Source of the DNA: Poecilobothrus nobilitatus
Lineage: Eukaryota > Arthropoda > Insecta > Diptera > Dolichopodidae
Direction of reading: 5' to 3'
Assembly: GCA_947095535.1 (NCBI GenBank)
Contig: OX352772.1
Span: 164,276,615-164,340,614, forward strand
DNA length: 64,000 nt
Shown one piece after another: positions 57,527 to 64,000 of the stretch (position 1 is the stretch's first letter; every line of letters starts with the position of its first letter). The notes beneath the pieces were generated by a model, which saw only the letters and a program-made list of their open reading frames with translations, was not told where the DNA came from and searched no databases. The translations under genes and the position numbers were made by a program.

Positions 57527-59348
57527 TTTTTTAGCACATTTCCAAAAAAATTTTGAAAAAATGTGCTTATTAGTTTCACTCTGTCCGTCCGTCCGTCCGT
57601 CCGTCCGTCCGTCCGTCCGTCCGTCCGTCCGTCCGTCCGTCTGTTTACAAAACTTCTACACCGTTAAAGATAGAGAAAAAAAATTTTAACCATAGGTAGG
57701 TCTTATAAAAAAAATAATTTTGTGGAACAACTTTTTCATGTAGCCCCCCCCATTACGGAGCTACACCCCCTCAAACTTTGAAAAAGCCCTATTTTTAAAT
57801 GCATATATCTTATGTTCTGCTTAAGATTTTTTCAATCTGAAAACGTCATTCGACAGGTATTTCTTTTATCTTTGTAAATTAATATCAAAATTATACAATT
57901 TTTTTAAATTTAGTATTTAAATTTACCGTTATGTGAAAACCAAATTTTGCATGATTTTTCTACTTTCATAACTCCGGCACGCTTCTAGATACAAGCTTGA
58001 AATTTTGAGGCAAGAAAGAACTTTTAGAATTAGTATAAGTTTCCTCAGAAAATTTTTTCGGACCACCCCCTGTTTATGAGCTATTAGGGCTTAAAAATTG
58101 AAAATTTGCTATTTTTAAACACCTGTAACTTAGGAACCTGCACACATTTTACTTCTGCAAGATGTAAAAATTAAAGCTACAATAATATATTTTTACGTGT
58201 GTGAAAGGTTTATTTTAATTGTAAAGGGTTCCAAAGTTGCAGCTCTTCAAAATTGTAAAAAAGCCCCATTTTCAGATGTATATATCTTGGGCTCTGCGTA
58301 ATAGTTTTGCAATCTAAAACCGGCAGAAGATCGAAAATTTTATTATCTATATGAAACAATATCAAAATTATGTAATATTATGTAATTTACGATTTAAATT
58401 TACCGTTATGTGAAAACCACATTTTGCATGAAATTTCTTTTTTCATAACTCCGGCACCCCTTTAGATAGGAACCTGAAATTTTGAGACAAGACAGAACTT
58501 TTAGAATTAGTATAAGTTTTCTCAGAAAATTTTTTGGTAACGCCCCCTCTTTAAGAGTTATTACGCCTCAAAAATTGAAAATTTGCTATTTTTAGACACC
58601 TGTAACTTAGGCACCTGTAAAAATTTTTCTTCGGCAAGACATGAAAATGAAAGCTACAATAATATATTTTTACGTGTGTGAAAGGTTTATTTTAGTTGTA
58701 AAGGGTTCCAAAGCTGCAGCTCTTCAAAATTGTAAAAAAGCTCCATTTTCAGATGTATATATCTCGGGCTCTGCGTAATAGTTTTGCAATCTAAAACCGG
58801 CAGAAGATCGAAAATTTTATTATCTATATGAAACAATATCAAAATTATGTAATATTATGTAATTTACGATTTAAATTTACCGTTATGTGAAAACCACATT
58901 TTGCATGAAATTTCTTTTTTCATAACTCCGGCACCCCTTTAGATAGGAACCTGAAATTTTGAGACAAGAAAGAACTTTTAGAATTAGTATAAGTTTCCTC
59001 AGAAAATTTGTTGGTAACGCCCCTCTTTAAGAGTTATTACGCCTCAAAAATTGAAAATTTGCTATTTTTAGACACCTGTAACTTAGGCACCTGTAAAAAC
59101 TTTTCTTCGGCAAGACATAAAAATTAAAGCTTCAATAATATATTTTTACGTGTGTTAACAGCTTTTCTTAGTTATATAGGATTCCGGACTTACGGCCCCT
59201 CAAAATCTCAAAAATGTCCTATTTTCAAGTTTTTTCTTATTACATGAAATTTTCAAATTTTTGTGTAAGTCACACTTCTAAACAATTTGTATTGAGTTTT
59301 GGAAATGTGCGCTTTTAAAAACCGTTGGTTTACATTCTACCTTGTTTT
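57527..59348 (+). mobile_element. HINE-3c, present only in duplication copy 2; expanded GTCC tract
   Basis: Starts TTTTTTTAGCACATTTCC with a GCACATTT/AAATGTGC subterminal pair, then (GTCC)14 at 57583-57638. Nearly three central repeats with a period of 477 bp follow (for example GTAAAGGGTTCCAAAG at 58221 and 58698). It closes GGAAATGTGCGC, hairpin AAACC-GTT-GGTTT (one change from the family), TCTACCTTGTTTT. Copy 1 has the empty site at about 40650. It is the longest HINE-3 here. Confidence 0.88.
57850..59200 (+). repeat. Central tandem repeat of HINE-3c, period 477 bp
   Basis: CATAACTCCGGCAC, TTTACCGTTATGTGAAAACC, CACCTGTAACTTAGG and CTTCGGCAAGACAT recur at a spacing of about 477 bp. The first two units differ by only a few bases in long stretches, and the third is cut short and more diverged (ATTCCGGACTTACGGCCCCT). 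Confidence 0.85.
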
Positions 59349-59659
59349 TTTTTAGTTTTTTATTATAATGGAAAAAAAAAATTTTTTTTTGTCTGAAACT
59401 CTGTTCATTATTTTTCATACATACAAGACCACACAGCTTTTCGCTAAGATCAGAAAGTATTTAATTATAAATATATTAAAATAAATTATTTGTATATAAA
59501 TTATGTAGAAGAAATAACGAAAAAAAAAGGCTTCTATTAGTTGTTCGTTTTCATTTTTTAATCTGATCACAAGTTCTTGTAATTTGTTCACGTTTTGATC
59601 ACTTTTATCAAGAATATTATAAATTTTATTATTTATTGAATTCTTTAAAGCTTTTTTTT
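59349..59659. other. AT-rich interval, copy 2
   Basis: Counterpart of 40655-40954. Nothing recognised. Confidence 0.6.
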
Positions 59660-59812
59660 GACACAGCGCCTTTTAAAGGCATGCTTATTATCCTGTAAGC
59701 GGACGCAGTCACAGTATGTTTGTTTTTTATTTATTTGTTTTTAGTACCACATTGGTAGACGTTCAGAATTGAACTGGGACTGATGTCTTAACCACTACAC
59801 CATCAGCTGGAT
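59660..59812 (-). mobile_element. SINE-2 candidate, copy 2
   Basis: Same A-box-like TGGTGTAGTGGTTAAGAC and B-box-like CAGTTCAATTC as at 41058-41095, with one change next to the B box (TTCAGAATT for TTCGGAATT on the plus strand). Confidence 0.45.
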
Positions 59813-61838
59813 AGAAATATTGCCTATGTTGAGATATTTTCTTTTTAAGAAAACCTGGTTTGTGACAATATAATTTTGAAAATTACGAAAAGATCACTAT
59901 TAAATATGTATTTTTTACTTTTTAGTTCAGATTTTAAATATTTTTAATTTAGGTAATAACAATTAACTCTTATTTAGGTAATAACAGTTTTGACATAGAT
60001 GACGAAAAATGAACATAGCATATAACAGAACAAAGAATGAAATGATACCTATTCAAATAACTATTAAAGATGTACATGAAAATGTTAAAATTTTAACTCA
60101 ATAGAAAAAAGTTAAAATAGAAAAACGCAATTCTTTATTCTATTTTTTAAAAATAGAAAAAAAAATAAAATGTTGTAGCTACAGCTAAACAAATTAAAAT
60201 AAAAAGTTTTTGCATTTATATATTATTCTGAAACCGAACCATATAACAACCGAAAAATTAATATTACGTACCTATAAGTTGGTGGTCTGTATAATAGATC
60301 ACAAAAACGAAAAAAAATAAGAAAACACAATGTGAAAATTGACAACGCATTGAGAATTTGTTATAATCAATCACGTTAAAAAGTAATAAAAAGAACAGCA
60401 ACAAAATACGAATAGAAAATAAAAAAAATAATTTATATTAATTGTTCGTATTATACTTGTATGCACTCTTCATATACAAAATACAAAGTATCATTAATAC
60501 AGATTAGTGATTACTAATTAAAATGTACATTTTACGTATTACAGTACACATTTACAGAAACTCTGTGTATAATAAGTATGATATTGATATTATAAATTAT
60601 GATATGGTTGGTTAGGTACAGCAAATGAAACAAAAAAAAATAACAAAATAATAGAGAAATCAATGCATAACAGTTTAACTATGAAGTAAGTTTTTTTTCG
60701 TAAAATAAGAAATTTTAAAATAATTATTCTATGCTATTCTATATTCTAGAAATTTTAAAATAAAATTCATTTTCAATATTTTCAAAAATGAATTAGTAAG
60801 GGAAAATTATATTTCAAAATTTATTTATTTATTTTCTTTTCCCTGAACAAATTTATTGTTTTCAAATCAAGTTTTTAAACACAAAACCGCAATAACTGAT
60901 AACTCTAAATAGAAATTTATACTTTTGAGACTTTTTATTTTGTATTCGAACTTGCCCTATATGTTTTCTTGACGTTTCCGGAAAAAGAATTGTTTAAAGT
61001 TATAGGGAAGGTATATTTTATTTAAATTTATAATAATATGTAATAACCTTAAAATGTTCTAAAGTAGTTTAAACTCAAGAAAGTTTGAATTTAATACAAA
61101 AGATATATCTATAGATAATTTGTCGTATTTTTTTTTTTTATAATAAGACTCTCCCTTTAGGACGTTTTGAAATTAATTTATTCGTTTTAACGTGGGTTCA
61201 CTTTACATGGGTGTGGGCTTGTGATCAATTTATTGAAAAGAATATTGTTAAATGAAAAAAATTTTGAATAAATATGTTTGAAGAAAAACGTTAAAAAATA
61301 GTATCTATTAAAAAAAATATGGAGGTAATTTTTGTCTTTCAATTATATCTACTTGAAAATGTAGGTATTATTAATATATGTTCAAAAGTATGTTTTATAA
61401 AAAGAACTGAAAGAAACATTGAAGCAAAGAACATTGTTAAGACGTAAATGTGGCGAGACAAAGTTTCTCTATTTAACAAAAATTGAATTTAAATTGAAAA
61501 AAATAAAACTAAAAAAAGCTTAAGAAACTCAATCCTTAAGCTTAAGAAAACAAATTATTAAGACCCTGATTTTGTAGCAAACTCGAAAATCCCTCCTAAT
61601 TATTTTAATTGTTCAAATTTTTTATAATTTGAGCTGTTTTTTAAAATTGTTTTGTTAAGGAATTATTAAGAAATTAAAAAATGTTTTTTGTCCATAATAG
61701 AAAAACCAAAAAAAAGATATTCAAATAACTATAGATAGTAAAGAAATACATAAAAGTTTAGCTTTTTAACTTAATAAAAATATACCAAAATAGAAAAAAA
61801 GTATATCTTTATTCTGTACGTGACAAAACTAATTTATT
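59813..61838. other. Long AT-rich interval, copy 2
   Basis: Duplicate of 41106-43124 with scattered substitutions and short indels. No genes recognised. Confidence 0.6.
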
Positions 61839-62165
61839 TGCGTACAATACATTGCATGGGCTATCTTAATAGAGTCACCAACGCGTATTAATGAATATAG
61901 TAACATTGATCATATTTTTGCAAGAATTGATAATAATTTTTGCAAGAATTGATAACAAGAATTGGTATAAACAAATTTTTCTTCCTATTAAAATGTCTTA
62001 ATTTACGAATGACTGATCTTAATATGATTATAGATTTTACTAAAGTTGAATTTACGATCGCAATCATCAGATGTTTGAATGAACTGTATAAAAAAGAAAA
62101 TAGGCTTTTCAAAATTGGTTATTTTGTTACAAAACAAAAGCTGAATAAATATTTACAATGAATCT
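61839..62165 (+). pseudogene. LINE endonuclease scrap, copy 2
   Basis: Counterpart of 43125-43460, reading AILIESPTRIN and EYSNIDHIFARID. A downstream 73-codon frame (61940-62161) reads MIIDFTKVEFTIAIIRCLNE and LYKKENRLFKIGYFVTKQKL, and could be linker. Copy 1 has an extra 3-4 bases that break this frame. Confidence 0.45.
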
Positions 62166-62318
62166 AATCGAGGTTTAGCATATTATGATACATTTGTAAA
62201 ATTACTAATAAATCAAATTTCTAATTAACTGAATGAACTAAATCAAAAAGACCATTAAAACCGTGAATCACTGTCCAGCTGATAAATTAGATTAATTCCA
62301 AAAATAAATTAGGTTTAA

Positions 62319-64000
62319 AATTTGATTTCAACTTTTTCGTTTTGAGATTTCCTTGGAATTTTTGTTTTGCTTTATTTTGTTTTTTATGCGTTTACATGGT
62401 TTCAGTGTAAAAACTTTTTACAACAAAATATGGGCTTGTCAGTGAACACTGATTGAAAAACTGAACCTGTAATTCGCGGCATTTGAAATTGAGTTGAGTT
62501 GAAATCAGAGAACAAAAATCCAACAATAGAAAAATAAAAAACAAAGAGTGTTATTTCCTTGTTCATAAATAATATTATAAAATACTAGGGGCCCTGTAGC
62601 CCTGTGTCCTTTACCCTGTATACGTAATTTCAAAGAGATACTTTATAAATTTACATCATATATGTATACACTTTATAAATATTTAAATTTAATGGTTTTA
62701 AAAAAATGCTCAAAATAAAAACAATCAAACCAAAGCAATCTATGAAAGTAAAATTAATAAAACAAAAATCTCAATCAATATCATTCGTAATATTTTCAAT
62801 GCATATATAGATGAATGATGATATTTTATAAATTTTTAAATTTGTTTTTATTTTTTATTTCTATTTGAACAACACGCTAAGTATATATATATAGTATATA
62901 CATTTAGTTTTATTCTTTTTTTTTTATTAAGTGAAATTTTATTATGTATTTTTATTGTAGATATCATTAGTAATTACACTTATAGGTTACCTATCTGTCA
63001 ATACTATAAAAATAATAATAATGTGTATTTATTATTATAATAGGTTTTGTAATACAAAAATCGTATGAAAATATATGTACTTATATTCAAAACTTAACGA
63101 ATGTTTGGCGAATGTCATAATAGGTAGTGTGTGGCTGAAAACTACTAAATTATAATTATAGATTGTTTTATTCTATTTAGTTATTCGTATTTGCGAATGG
63201 TTTTATAGTACATATTTGGGAATAGTTCAATTCAAATTAGAGTCAGAGATCAAAAATTAATTCTTATCTTATTTGCTTATTTTTTAATTAGAGTAACGTA
63301 TTTTTTCTTTGATGTTAGTGAAACGTACATACTTACAATACTTTCATTTTTAAAAATAACTGGAATATTTATTAAGGCTGAAGAAAACTAAGTTTTATAC
63401 TGTTGCTGTAAACAATACCTTTAAACAAGTGAATTGTAAGTACATACATATATTTATTTACTTTATGTATCTCCAGTAATTAAATTTTATTTTTACATAA
63501 AATTTTATTGAACGCACGCACTTATTTTATATATTTTTTCAACATGACTAGCAGAGATAGGGATGCAGAAAGAAAATATTTGTGCGGCTCTGATAAATTG
63601 AACAAAAAGAAAGAGAGAAGAACTTGCGTAAAAACAAAGAAATGCACTTGCAAAATTTTTAAAAACCCAAAATGTTCAAGAAACTCAAGAAACGGATAAT
63701 TCACAATTACTAATAAATCAAGTTTGCGGATGAAATTAGCCCTAGCAACATATACGAAATCGATCCTGATCATCACAAAACCAGTTATCGTCTTAATTAA
63801 GAGGAAGACAATTATGAATTAGAGGGAAACGCACAAACGGAAGAGTTTTTGCCGACGTGGAAGAAAGAACAAGAAGAATTCTTCTGTGAACCGCAACGTC
63901 AAGAAAACCAACAAAGCGACGAAAATTACGACATAAATTATCCTGGTACTTGGCCTAAAATAATAACTGATAAAATTAGAATAAGTATCATACATTTAAG
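62319..64000. repeat. Start of a third copy: head-to-tail tandem duplication of 53611 onward
   Basis: From 62319 the sequence is a near-perfect repeat of 53611-55292 at a constant offset of 8708 bp, up to the window end. By eye I see only about four base differences (three near 54492-54512 and one at 55012/63720). The junction joins TTAGGTTTAAA (right edge of copy 2) to ATTTGATTTC, with TAAA shared by both parent sequences. Copy 2 and this copy share variants absent from copy 1, so this copy came from copy 2. Confidence 0.95.
63544..64000 (+). pseudogene. hAT transposase pseudogene, copy 3 (runs off window end)
   Basis: Same N-terminal region as 54836 onward: MTSRDRDAERKYLCGSDKLN, the stop after SRNSRNG, then (shifted) FLPTWKKEQEEFFCEPQRQE and PGTWPKIITDKIRISIIHL at the window end. 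Not functional. Confidence 0.85.

Larger units (their letters stand above)
46927..62318. repeat. Large segmental duplication, copy 2
   Basis: Collinear with 29677-43612. The offset between copies changes at each indel (17250 at the left end, 15959 across the hAT start, 16870 after the hAT deletion). Both copies share old damage (the same deleted LINE-E endonuclease, the same SINE-1 and hAT insertions), and each has private changes. The right end is cut at 62318 by a later tandem duplication. Confidence 0.92.

Noticed and set aside
29677..62318. Assembly artefact (same segment assembled twice)
   Set aside because: The copies differ by many substitutions, by independent HINE-3 insertions and by separate deletions. 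Uncollapsed haplotypes remain possible and need read data.

Overview
This window looks like repeat-choked insect DNA, most likely from a fly (Diptera). It is strongly AT-rich. It has no recognisable host gene, and almost every kilobase can be assigned to a decayed mobile element. The case for Diptera rests on four DINE-1/HINE-like (Helentron-associated) elements, which carry a TATACCC-type subterminal inverted repeat, a GTCC microsatellite, central tandem repeats and a 3' hairpin before a T-rich end. CR1-like and Jockey-like LINE remnants and a ZMYM/DUF4371-type hAT transposase fit the same picture. Species and family cannot be read from the sequence. Element names (HINE-1/2/3, LINE-A to LINE-F, SINE-1/2) are local labels.

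Layout. 1-6670: a LINE-A fragment (-), HINE-1a (+), a deleted Jockey-like LINE (-) and HINE-1b (+). 6798-9712: LINE-A (+), nearly full length for endonuclease and RT but frameshifted. 9715-11592: a Jockey-like gag (-), a GC-richer block of unknown origin and a HINE-2 fragment. 11593-13690: LINE-B (-). 13982-16125: HINE-3a, a gag scrap and AT-rich sequence. 16126-25580: LINE-C (+, CR1-like, with a PHD-finger ORF1), split by LINE-D (-) and HINE-2a, which lie together between 14-bp direct repeats. 25581-29676: gag scraps, then a rearranged HINE-1c.

29677-43612 and 46927-62318 are two diverged copies of one large segment: a LINE-D fragment, LINE-E, HINE-2, SINE-1, a hAT element, a LINE-F scrap, SINE-2 and a LINE endonuclease scrap. 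Each copy gained its own HINE-3 insertion, and the matching empty site survives in the other copy. Copy 1 has since lost 911 bp of the hAT gene and the RT active-site motif of LINE-E. At 62319 a head-to-tail tandem duplication (offset 8708 bp) begins and runs off the window end. The spacer between the two big copies (43613-46926) holds a Jockey RT tail and a HINE-1 element split by an 820-bp insertion flanked by GATAAT repeats.

Functionally nothing here looks like a working pathway. The LINEs would have supplied endonuclease and reverse transcriptase for themselves and possibly the SINEs. The HINEs are non-autonomous and would depend on a Helentron Rep/helicase not present here. The window is best read as a layered record of insertion, deletion and duplication, probably in heterochromatin or another low-recombination region.
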